Shown: piece by piece, positions 24,504 through 35,600 of the stretch
How the letters are laid out: every line of letters starts with the position of its first letter
Numbering within the stretch: position 1 is the stretch's first letter
From: Lunularia cruciata
Taxonomy: Eukaryota; Streptophyta; Marchantiopsida; Lunulariales; Lunulariaceae
Assembly: GCA_948567375.1 (NCBI GenBank)
Contig: OX419755.1
Span: 84,772,218-84,836,217 of the forward strand
Reading direction: 5' to 3'
Length of the DNA stretch: 64,000 nt
Made by a program: the position numbers and the translations under genes
The notes under the pieces: generated by a model
The model's database searches: none
Seen by the model: the letters and a program-made list of their open reading frames with translations, nothing else
What the model was told of the DNA's origin: nothing

Positions 24504-25700
24504 ATGTCAACCAACTCAAAGGTACAAATAACATTCAAGATTGCTTTACAGCAAGACCCCTTCTTTCAATTGGTGCAAAGTTGTCTTGTAGTGCATGATA
24601 AAGAATATAATACTTTTTCCTTCAAGGAGGGATTTTTATTTTGTGAGAATAGGATCTATGTTCTATCTATGGGTGACCTCCTACTTCTATAGCTTCAAGA
24701 AGCCCACAACTTACCAATTGTTGGTCATTTGGGTATGGATAAAATTGTAAGTACCTTCCAATATCAATGGTAGTGGCCATACATGGCACAAAAGTTCAAG
24801 AGTTTATTTGATCTTGTGGGAGTTGCCAATGCAACAAAGTGAGCAATTGGAAATCAAGTAGAATCCTTCAACCACATCCCATTTCAATTGCCCCATAAGA
24901 ACATGTAATTCTTGACCTCATTACATCCTTACCCAAAATAGATTAGGGTCATATTACCATTATGGTGTTTGTCAATAAACTTAGCAAGCATATTCATTTG
25001 GCACCTATCATGGATAATATTGATGCTCTTTATTGGCCAAGATTTACTTTGAAATTGTCTTCAAGCACTATGGGGTGCCAATGGTTCTCATCTTTGACCA
25101 TGATCCTCAATTCATTGGTAAATTTTGGCAAACACTCTTCAAGCTACATGGCACCAAGCTTGCTTTGTCTATAACCTATCATCCTCAAATTGATGAGCAA
25201 ACCAAACATGCCAACTGAAACTTGGCGGTTATGTTTGTGCTTTGTCAACATTCACTATACTAATAGGGATGCTTGCCTTGTGATGGTTAAGTTTACCTAT
25301 AATAACTGCAAGTAGGTAAGCATCAAGTTTTCCCTCTTCTTTTTTAATTTTGGCCAAGAACCACTTGCTCTAGATTGACTTCTTGCTTCCTTGCCATCTC
25401 ACATTCCTCATACTTCCACCTTCCTGTCCATAATAGCTACATTCTTACAACAAGCCAAATCTCATCTCCTTGTTGCTCAAAATTGGCAAAGCAATATGTT
25501 GATCACCATCATTGTGCTTTGATCTTTCAACTAGGTGATAATGTCATGCTTTCTTCTAGTAACTTGCCCTTCCCCCTTGATACCCAAGTTTATAAACTTA
25601 CCCATTATTGGATAAGGCCCCTTTCATATTACCCTAATCATTTCTCATATTGTTTACCAACTTGCCTTGCCTAGAAATATTCAAATCCACCCTATCTGTC
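24504..25700 (+). pseudogene. Chromovirus integrase remnant
   Basis: Zinc-binding domain at about 24690-24850 (EAHNLPIVGHLG gives the HH pair), then core pieces at 24962-25218 such as FDHDPQFIGKFW (second D) and TYHPQIDEQTKHAN (expected E region). Two overlapping frames at 24962-25174 and 25033-25218 show a frameshift. Confidence 0.7.
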
Positions 25701-25769
25701 ATCTTTTGAAGTTGAAACCTTTTGTTTTTAATCCATCTTCCTTTTCTACTTATGTCCAACCTCCTCCTC

Positions 25770-25965
25770 TTCCCATCCTTATCAACAATCACAAGGAGTA
25801 TGAAGTTGATTGTATCCTTGCATGTCACAACGTCCAATGTCGTTGCCAACAACACGTTGAGTACAAAGTCCTTTGGAAAGGGTATCCTCTTCATGATGTC
25901 ACCCAAGATCCTCTTTCTCATGTCCACAATGTACAAGCAACCATCCAAGAGTTTGAACATTCTAT
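25770..25965 (+). pseudogene. Chromodomain at chromovirus integrase C-terminus
   Basis: YEVDCILACH...VEYKVLWKGYP...EFEHSM follows the chromodomain pattern Y-E-V-E-x-I-L, Y-L-V-K-W-K-G-Y and a C-terminal helix. Chromodomains bind methylated histone H3 and direct chromovirus insertion into heterochromatin. The Trp expected after 'KGYP..' (in TWEP) is replaced (HDVTQDP), so binding may be weakened. It lies just before the polypurine tract and 3' LTR. Confidence 0.8.
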
Positions 25966-25989
25966 GGCAATGAGGATGTCACCAACTAA

Positions 25990-26002
25990 GGGTGGGGAAA
26001 TA
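25990..26002 (+). other. Polypurine tract of chromovirus
   Basis: GGGTGGGGAAATA directly before the 3' LTR start TGTAACAA; position and composition fit the plus-strand primer site. Confidence 0.65.
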
Positions 26003-26430
26003 TGTAACAATATGGAGTTAGCAAACAAATTAGTAAAGGCTAACAAGTTAAGAAAAAATTAGCCAAATAGTGTAAGAATGTTCTAGAAGCAACTAGGAAA
26101 GTTCTTGGTGCCTTCCAAGTATTGTATAATGTGTATGTCAAGTAGGTAGCTTATAGGAAGAAGCTTCTTGGCTAGCTTAGCTTGCATGCCAAGTTGGTGG
26201 CTCCTAAGAAGAAGGTTCTTTGGAAGCTTCCCTATTGACTTAGTTGGCACTCCAAGAAGGCGGCTTCTAATAGAAATTTTCCTTAGGAACTTCACAAGAG
26301 TCATGTATATTTCTTATAAATACCAAAGCCCAAGCTTATGCTAGGCATTTGGAGTTTCTTTCATTTGATACTTCCAATGTGATCTTCCATTTGTGTCATC
26401 CATTCTCCAATTTCTCCCCTTGATTTTATA
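26003..26430 (+). repeat. 3' LTR of plus-strand chromovirus
   Basis: Starts TGTAACAATATGG and ends TTTTATA (TTTTACA in the 5' LTR). It lacks the internal duplications of the 5' LTR. Confidence 0.75.
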
Positions 26431-27000
26431 TACAATAGTCATCATTGAAACCTATGGGATATAATATTGCTACACCAATTAGCACATCATATGACCCTAT
26501 TATTGTTACTCCTTGTTTAATATCTCAAATTAGAATTTTATTTCCTAGGCCTCAATAATTCCTTAAGTGAAACTGATTAGCCATCTCATGCAAGTGCATG
26601 CCTTGCATAGGCTCTCTTTAACCTTCTGCTAGAACTCCTAAAAGCTCTTTGGGTTGTTAATGTACACTATGTGGTAGTTCAGCCTCGAGCATTGGAAGAA
26701 CTCTGCCATAGAGTTGAACCTTGATATTGCACCACCTCCTACAATGGCAACTCCATTCATGATAGCACTATCTTGAACTAGTTTACTTCTACTAGATACA
26801 CCAATGTTACTAGATCTAGAACTTGCGGGTATTATTGATATCTCTAAATTCAAACTCAAAGTGATGAAGAGCAATAGTTCAAAGACCAATATTGTCTCCA
26901 TAGCTCAGTCTCATCCAAGTGTCCACTCTCTTGAATTCATAATAGTCATTTATTGGTGGACCCTCCCTATGCTAGCTCTTTATAAAGTTTTTTGAACTCC
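26431..27000 (-). mobile_element. gypsy-2 old fragment Old-2, right part
   Basis: Continues the left part at 11481-11647. The first 100 bases match about 17965-18050 of the young copy, then similarity jumps to about 19640-20080 (gag), so about 1.6 kb was lost. The piece at 26638-26901 is a decayed gag capsid fragment (FNSMAEFFQCSRLNYH matches FNPMVEFFLCLRQNYQ). Confidence 0.7.
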
Positions 27001-29090
27001 TCACTACCTTTGCTTTTGGTTTTCCAAAGTTTTGCCAAAATTAAAATGGTAAAACCCAAGGTTTAGCAATTTAAAGTCATAGTTACATCAAGGTCTTCTT
27101 TTTTAATCTCTTGTCTAGAGGTTTCTTAATGATACTAAGAGCAATAAATTTGGCTATTTGGTGGTCTAATTATTATGCAAAATATGCATAAACTATACTT
27201 TTAGAAGATAAAAACTTAAGTCATAATTTTGAAACACCAGAATTTAGTTGGTGTGTCTCTCTCTTTGCTTGTGCTTGACTGTTTTTAAAGCTCCTTGACT
27301 TGACTTTTTGGAAGCTCCTTGACTAGTCCTTTCTAGAAATACCAAAGTAAAGCTATTTTATACTTATTCTTGGTTATACTTCCAAATATGAAGTCAACTT
27401 CCCCAACTTGCAAAGGTTCTCCAATTGATGCCGGTCACCTAGTCACTTAGGAGCTTGAAGGATGAGTTCTTTCTAAGAAGGTAGAGATAATTGCACCTCC
27501 AAACAATTTAGACACTTGTGTTTTATGCAGAACATAATCTTAACATGGTCTAATTTAAGTTTTGAGACTTTAAACTTCTCAATTTCAATCTTAGGTTACG
27601 TAGTCTAAAAATTTTCCAACAAATTTGATAGCATGAGTAAGATATCAGAGGCTATGATAATAGTTCTTCACTTTAAGATACTGTTTTGCTTGATGAGATG
27701 ATCTTTTAAGATACTTACATCTACTTCCAAAGTTCTTTACCAATCTCGGTAAAGCAACATCTCAATTGTAGGAGTAAATTCAAATAATCTGGTTTTCTCC
27801 AACTCATCTTTGATTTCCAGATTGGTCATACGTAAATTGCACATTATGTAACTTTGAGCTATCTTGGAATTTTATGTCATGTAGTAGATGTCAACTTTTG
27901 GACTTTTGGAATTAGATGTCATAAAGCAATTTTGGAACTACTTGTAAAACCTCTACCACCATAGTGGGAACCCAAGTATTGGAAATGGATATTCAAATGG
28001 AATTAACAACGCTGTCAATGTCGAGGAGATGGAGATCGAAAGTCAAGTATAAACCATGAAGCATGCAAACAGCGAGCGAATAATGATAGGGAAGGAACAC
28101 AATTATATAGTTAATAGAACTGGTAACCAAACCAAACTAAAATTATAGTTGGATGATACGACATACCAACTAGGTTTCATATTCAGGAAGGTAAAGATTG
28201 TTACTCTCATAACATTTGGCTAAACAATTCATCCTCCATTGAATCTAATTTGTATCCGTCAAGATAACTATGATAGTTATGACTAGTTCAACCTTTATAG
28301 AACAAATAGAAAATCTAGATTTATCTTCAAAGTAAAACCCATAATTCAGTTTAGTGCATTGTATTAAAATTCATTTCTGTTGACCTGCATCCTGACTCAT
28401 TTGATTTTACCTCCTTAATTTTAGAACTTATTATTTATATTGGTATCCATCATAAATTGAGGTATTTTTCATAGCCTTGAACCACCAAACTTCCTTTAGC
28501 CTTTTACATTTCATCTACAAAGATTAGATATTCGATATATAAATTTAAGTAGTAATTTACCTTTTATATTTAATGAAATAACATATATTCTTTCAGCCAT
28601 TCTATTTGTATTTAATGAAATACCCTTTTCTCAAGATTGTGATTTAAATGAATCAAAATAGTAAAAAATGAACCTATATCTTTAGTATAGCTTTCAATAA
28701 TCATATAAAGATAATGAAACTTACATATGTTTTAAGATGTCCACTAAAGAGGAGAGCATGTATGTATGCGTTGAAAAGGTTAATTTATGCTATGGGAGAC
28801 ACTAAAAAGAGTTCTACGCATCCGTTCTAATATAATATAAATTGAATTCTTGCCTCTAAACTATTTTTATACAGACCTTATATTCTAATAATATTATGAT
28901 ATAAGATATACATGATGAAATACACCATATCATATATCATATATGTGATAGACAAGTATAGTGCGTCATATGTGAAATCGCTTATTTTCCTTAAGGGTGG
29001 AGTTGCCAAAAGGAAACATGCTATCGTAGGAATCTTTTCCTGTTGTAGGATATCTTTGTAGTCCGGTGAGAATTGCCATATGTCCTACGT
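27001..29090. other. AT-rich region without recognised genes
   Basis: About 2.1 kb with no frame over 60 codons and no family I recognise. It has AT-rich inverted stretches near 28890-28970 (cat-atcatatatcatatat). It separates the retrotransposon cluster from the host gene and may hold distal regulatory DNA or fully decayed elements. Confidence 0.4.
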
Positions 29091-29097
29091 CGACTGT

Positions 29098-29140
29098 AGC
29101 ATATAAATTAGCGACACGTGGCCGGGATCACGTCGGTGAA
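29098..29140 (+). promoter_or_regulatory. Possible core promoter and G-box of the WD40-TPR gene
   Basis: A TATA-like ATATAAATT at 29101 is followed by ACACGTGG at 29114-29121 (G-box/ABRE core CACGTG) and CACGTCGG at about 29130. ACGT-core boxes bind bZIP and bHLH factors. The distance to the start codon at 29626 would give a 5' leader of about 0.5 kb. The site is found by eye only. Confidence 0.3.
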
Positions 29141-29625
29141 CATTCTGGTGCGGTTTGCGGGATTGTGCTCAATTCTCAAGCGTCACTGATTCAGAAATCC
29201 TTGTTTATTTCCTCTTGCTTGAACACACTGCGAGGTAATCTTGTCTTGAGGATAATTGTGGTGTTAACCACGACTAACCACGCCAAAGTAACAATACATG
29301 AGTTGATCAATCGCACCCGGCAGGAGGAGGTTGCTTTGCAGGTGTGAAAGAGGAGAGGGGTGAAGAGCGCAATAGATCGGTGCGGAGTGAGAGCAATTGT
29401 GGAAATTGACAGAGTACATACGGGTGATATAATGTAGTGAGGGCAAAATTTTGCTTGACAAGCTGGTCGAGGAGATCTTGCATGGGATTGAAGACAAGGG
29501 TGGGGAAGGAATCGGCAGTGTGTAAGCACTGCCAACGGGGAGGAGAGGAAAGAGTGTGAGGGGGAAAAACAGGTGGATTCTGCAGGAGGAGACAAGTGTA
29601 ATTCGTTTGAACATTTATTTCAAAG

Positions 29626-29697
29626 ATGAAGCAGGTGCGGTGTGCGGATGGGAACATTCTTGGATTACTGGATGGCAGGACGATTGATTCTCATCAA
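29626..29697 (+). CDS. Exon 1 (residues 1-24) of WD40-TPR gene
   Basis: ATG in the context CAAAGATGAAG, with an in-frame TGA 18 bases upstream. It encodes the N-terminal CADGNILGLLDGR segment, which matches the family's 'HDGNI..LL..R' start. Donor CAA|gtaatc, phase 0. This exon is called from weak similarity plus phase. Confidence 0.7.
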
Positions 29698-32600
29698 GTA
29701 ATCCTCTTCCGTCGCCTGTATTCAATTCCCATCTCTCTCGCAGGCGGTGGTCTTATGGTCTGTCATTGTAGCTGAATTTTGCTGTGATGTGTAAGACGTT
29801 GGTAGGTATTGGCCAATGTTTACCCTGTCGTCAAGGTTCCCTTGGGGATATGTGATTGGCCTTGACTTTGCGTTAAATCGATGAGACACTGAATCATGTG
29901 AATGAGTCAACATGACATAAACTTCAGGTGATGGAAGCTATGTGAATGTGATGGGATTAATGTCAAGAAGGCGAAGGGGCATCGACATAGAACTTTTGAT
30001 CTTTAGTGCATTTCCAACAGCAGAGCGAAAGCGAACTTCTACACTGCTAGAAGTACCTAAGTCCAGCCTAGTAGTGGTCCCTAGAGGCACCTTCTTGGAT
30101 AGCGGACACTTCTGTTGTTGTGGCTTCTACTCCTCTAGTGTATCCACTGCGCTGAAGGATTTTTTTTGCTGAATTGTGTAGCGTTCGGATTCTTTTCGCG
30201 TTCGGTAGCCGGTGGTACTATTATCCTTCATGCTTATGTAGGATTCGTTCAAGTCTTACCATTAACTTCCGTGTGTACGATCGCCTAGGTGGTATATACA
30301 ACAGCGCAGTTACTTAAAGCAGCCCGAGGCACGTTTGAGTATGCCTTTGTTAAACTCATGGTGCCATATTCGCTTCAATCTCATACCCAGATGTCTCTCC
30401 GGATGCATGTTACAAATTTTAATGAGTTCTATCTGCTTTGCAACAGGTGCCACATCTTTACCAGGAGCAGCATTTTGTGCGATCAATGCAGATGCACTCT
30501 TCAATGGTTCATCGCCTGGTTCTGGATAACGTGATGGAGGTATGCTGTCGGCCAACTTGTAACGTAATAGTCATGTTTGAATCTAAATTTCAGCAGGTGT
30601 TGAAAGTGCGCTTTACCGCAAAGGATGAGTAGATCAAGTTACAGAAGGATGATATGTTGTGGTTATCTTCCTTCTCCATCTTTTCGGTCGCACTAGGGTC
30701 CTCCCTTATAAGACGGTGGCGAGGTTGCAATCAGCGAAATTATGGTTGGCTCTACTGGGCTACGGTGACGAGGAGCCAAAATAGAGTATATTAAATAGAG
30801 TATGGCACTCCTGAACAAAGGTTCAGAAACTCGGGGTCGAGGGGTACCGGCGTTTGCATCCAGCTATCTCGGCACTGAGGGCACTGACGAAGTCGTGAGT
30901 GTTGTCGTGCAGACTTACTTCCTTTTTGTGTGTAGTAGTGTTGACGGGCTCATGCTGAATTGGAGCATGTAGGGGTTCATCCTAGTCCTCATACACTGAC
31001 TCCTGTGGCGTTCAATGATTCTTCTTTTGAGAGTTATGCTGTTTGTGTCCAAATCACAAGCACTATGATGATGTCAAAACGTCAATACTGTTCTCTCAAG
31101 GTTATCGCTCGCACTCACTCTGTACTGCAGGAACTTATACATCACACATTTGTATCATCTAAGACTCTATGGTCCTAACGCCTGTATGCAGACATATGTA
31201 TGCTTACCTCTCTAGGGAACTGTCATTATTAAAATTTTTACCATGTTACTGTCATATGTCAGAGTCAGCGTGGTCAGACGCGGGTATGGAACTGGGTTGT
31301 TTACGACGTGTTAATATTCCATTACTTAATATGCTGCAGGAGGACTTTAGACGAATCTGCAGTATTTTAGATTAAATACTCTATTTTGCACTATAGGTTG
31401 AGAAATATAAAAGAAGGGTCGCTTGAGAAAGGTTTGCTTCCATTATTACATGAGCATATCACCGTAGATGCTGCTCATGGAATGTATCAATTTTAGCTGT
31501 TACGTTAGATCGAAATCTCTTATGTTCTTTGTCAACTCCTTGGCCTTGCATGTATCTACTTGCTTAAATCAGCTTGGCTTCGGTTTGCATTCGTTCCTGC
31601 ATGAATTTCCTTGCTTCTATCTGCTTGTCTTTTGTTGGTATCCGCTCGGTCCTAAGTGGGTTTTGGATTACCCATTCGGTAAACGGCTTGTTCTTCCCGT
31701 TATTCATATATCTCGGGCTTGTGCTTCCCGTTATTCATATACGTTGAAAACTGTATCTAGTCCTGTCAAACTTCGCTCCCGCCCCACTAACATTATATTT
31801 GCTACTTGTTGGATGCTTTCCTTTTGCTTTCAACTGCATCCTCTGTTTTCTCGCAGCTCTTGCTAGGGAAGGCATATTTTTTTCATTGGATGCTGCATAC
31901 CACTGCACATATTGAATGTATTTTGCTCATGGAATGTATCACTCTTCGCTTCTTCTTTTCGCTCGTGTGTTGTTTGTAAATTCCCACTTGCTTAGAATTC
32001 CATGTATTTGCTTGCTTGGATTAGCATGTCTTTGGTTTGTATCGGTTCTTGCATGCATTTCCTTACTTCCATATGCTTGTCTCCCGTCTGCATCGGTTCG
32101 GTCCTAAGTGGGTTTGGATCCCCTCTGCCAAAGGCTTCTGCTCGCATTCCTCAACCATATAGGTTGGGAAATCCCGTAAGAACTTAAATTCGAGTAATAA
32201 ATTTTTGTCGATGGAGTGTACAAGTGAGAGCATTAATCTGTATATCGAGATGCCGAAGCTCGTCAGACTATTTAGCAAGGGTACTGCTTATCAGCGGTCT
32301 GGATACTCCTTATGTCAGGAGTCTTGCAGTTTATTGCCCCTCCGTTATAGTGAACTGAAAGCTGAATTTCTTGACATACGCTTGTTTGAAACATTACTTT
32401 CTTGACTGGGGTTGTCCTTTCTTTTCCCATGTAATTAGAGCCCTTCACTTTGAACATGCGCCTAGGACTTAATGTTACTCAGTTTTCCAAATCAAATCAT
32501 GTGCTAACATACAACATCTCATGGTTTATCTCCGTCTCGTCAGGGTCATCAGGGGTGTGTCAATGCACTAGCTTGGAATTCGAAGGGATCGCTCCTTCTA

Positions 32601-35600
32601 TCTGGATCGGATGACACAAGAGTGAGTAGATAACTTCTTATATACAATGGAATGGACATGGGAATCATTACCACAACTCTATGAGTTTTAATTCCGAGTC
32701 GTGCTGTTTTAAGGATATTACCTTCCTTTGCGCTATCTATTATGAATGAGTAGGTTGGTAAAGACCATCGGATTATTTATAATTGTATCTGAGCCTGAGT
32801 CATGATCATAATATCTTGGGGGACTTCGTCAGCATATCAGGTGATGTTATCGTGTTTTGATGGTCATCCTGAAGGATATGGTAGATGTGGTCTGAACCAA
32901 TCTGGTCAATCTTACAGGTAAATATATGGGATCACGACACTCGGAAGCTGGTTCATGGTATTTACACTGGGCATTCAGCGAACATTTTCTGTACTAAGTT
33001 CATGCCAGAAACTGGAGATGATGTTGTGGTTTCAGGTGCAGGGGATGCCGAGGTATTATTGGTCCCAGGCTTTGCTAGCTTTGCCAAGTTCGTCGTTCTT
33101 GGCAGTTCGATTTCTGGTTTGCAACTAGGTGTGCTTTCATGTGCATGATTTTGAGAACGAACGGACAGCCTTCTGCACGGTTCTATGCATTAGGGTCTAA
33201 AACCCGTAGAATTAGTGGTACGTATTTACGTAGATTGGCTTCTGGTCTCGGAGTTTTGGTCCTTGAAATTTAGTTTAAAACCCATGTTTCACTGTTCCTC
33301 AGGTCAGGGTTCACAGACTTAGTCGGCTAGCCGGTGGAAAGGGCGGGAGGACATCTTCTTCGGAACAAACAGCTATCTTCCGCTGTCATGCCAAGAGAGT
33401 CAAGAAATTGGCGGTATGTACCTGAATGAAATGGTTGGTAGTGATTATCATTTTGTAGCCTTGACTAATGCATCAGGGTTAACAGTGTGCTACTAACCTG
33501 CTCAATTTACTCTAGGATGAATGTTGAGGAGATTTAGGTCGAACTTTCCTCTATACCTCCTAAACCAACAGTAACTTTCCTTACTGCTCTGTAGTCTCGC
33601 ATTTCTCTGAACTGTATGCGTCTTTGGTTAACTGCTTCATAGTGGTATTGATATTCAATGCAAAATTTGCTGTTCATGGCATGTATGAGATTGATTCCGC
33701 TTTGCATAGATTTGCACTATGTTTAGAGGCATATTCTGCAGTTCTGCTTATTCTTATTCCTACCCTTTGGGTGACTATTTCCTTCCAGTTGTCACCAAAT
33801 TATGCTCGGCTTTATAGGAACTACTACGTGACCTTGCAGGTTCCCGCATGAGTTCCAGCATTTCCTAACTTCGCACTGTTACTGCTTTGTGCGGCATTTT
33901 TGGAAGCAACCGGGTTTGCGTTTAGCACTCATGAGCTTTTGAACAGAAACTCGGTATGAGGGGTACTGGCAGTTGCCCAGCTACTCCGACACTGATGAAG
34001 TCTGTTTATGCTTTTGTGGAGGCTTATTCTGATGGCTTTTCTGCTTCCTTCAGTGTTTAGCGATATACACTTATGAGCTTTCGAACAGAAACTTGGTAGG
34101 AGTGCTGACATTCGCTCAGCTACTTCAGCACTGCATTAGGCACTGATGATGTAGGATGTGCTTTCGAGAAGGTTTACTATGATCGCCTTCTCCTTCCTTC
34201 AGCTGTTTAGCACTCTAGGACTCATGCGTCCATAGTGCATGTTGAGATATACTCTGTCCAGTCCTGTCCTCATTTACCAATATCCAGTCCTGTCCTCATT
34301 TGTCTATATCTAGTCCTGTTATGCTTTGCACCGTCTCAGACAAAACAACATCCACTCTGCTCCTGCATCGCCCCACTCCTCCAGTCCTATTACTATTCGC
34401 CATACTATTCGTCCTTCCCTCCCTATAATTATTAGTTCGCTGTATACCTGTTTCATGGTTCATACATTGTAGAAGAACGAGTTGTAGAATGAATCAGTTA
34501 ATCTTGAAAGAACCCCTCAAACTGGGATTATATAGTGTTAGATTTAGTTAATCTCTAGTTTAGTGACTTCTCTACTTTTAGGGCTTTGTTACATTCCTCT
34601 AGAAGCTCTGCTAAACATACTTAAGGTAAAGAGGGGCGCATCCCTAAGTAGGGTCCTGCAAAGCAACCCTCTAGGGTTTGCTTATGTGTATATAAGAGTG
34701 GTTTGTGCTCTTGTTTAGTTAAGTTCTCATACAAGGGTCATTCCCAACACCTTGTACCTTGTTTCTGGTGTGTTCTATGCTGCTTACCACTGAGATACCT
34801 TTCATGCTGCGTGAGTGCTGCTGTGTACTATCTTTGAAGGCTCTGAGAGAGAGTGAGTTGAGTATTGATGTGTGCAATCAGGAGTGTCTACTCTGGTGAG
34901 ACTAGGAAAGCTGAGTGCTAGGATGTCTGATATATCAGAAGTCAGAATGATTGAGGATAGACCATCTACGTCAAAGACTAGGAAGAAAGGTTCTCATCAT
35001 ATAGGTACAGAGATTAGAATCAAGTGAACTGAAAGGGGTGCTAACATGTAATTCATGTAACTCGTGTAGCTCATGTAACTCATGTGAACAGCAGTTTGCA
35101 TGAACAGTAACTCGCATTGACAGTAACAAAATGCCTCATTATAATTCTAACACCCTCTCTTAATGGATGTTTTCTAATTATCTATTATCTATAACTCCTA
35201 GTGCATGACAAAACCTTGTATGCAGTTCTCTAGTCAATCCTTTAGTAAAAATGTCTGCAGTATTATCTCTGGTGTCCACCCGTGAAAAAGAGATCTCCTT
35301 GTCTTCCACCTTTTCTCTGACAAAGTGGAATCTGATGTGTATGTGCTTTGTTCTCTCGTGCTGCTTTGTTGGAGTAACAAGATCAATTCCGCTGTCGCTG
35401 TTGCAGTACAGCTTCATAGTTTCTCCAGAAAAACCCAGGTCACTTAACAAGCGCTTAAGCCATACTGCTTCAGTCGCTGCCTTTGACAAGGCCATGTATT
35501 CAGCTTCAGTGCTGGATAAAGAAACAGAAGCTTGCCTTTTACTTGACCAGCAGACAGCTGCATTACAGAAGATAAAGCAGTATCCTCCTGTAGATCGTCT

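Larger units (their letters stand above)
11648..26430 (+). mobile_element. Chromovirus (Ty3/gypsy with chromodomain), interrupted by a nested gypsy-2
   Basis: A plus-strand element with two LTRs (11648-12318 and 26003-26430), a primer site, gag, protease, reverse transcriptase, RNase H, integrase and a C-terminal chromodomain, in the order usual for plant chromoviruses. It inserted into an older gypsy-2 copy, with flanks CCAAT on the left and about ACAAT on the right. The gag region is itself split by the gypsy-2 element at 13045-22165. The internal frames hold many stops, so it is dead, but less decayed than copies 1 and 2. Without the nested element its length is about 5.7 kb, normal for the group. 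Confidence 0.85.

Noticed and set aside
29191-29657. Three overlapping minus-strand frames of 116-134 codons around exon 1
   Set aside because: Overlapping frames in three phases, no domain, antisense to the leader and exon 1. Best explained by local composition.
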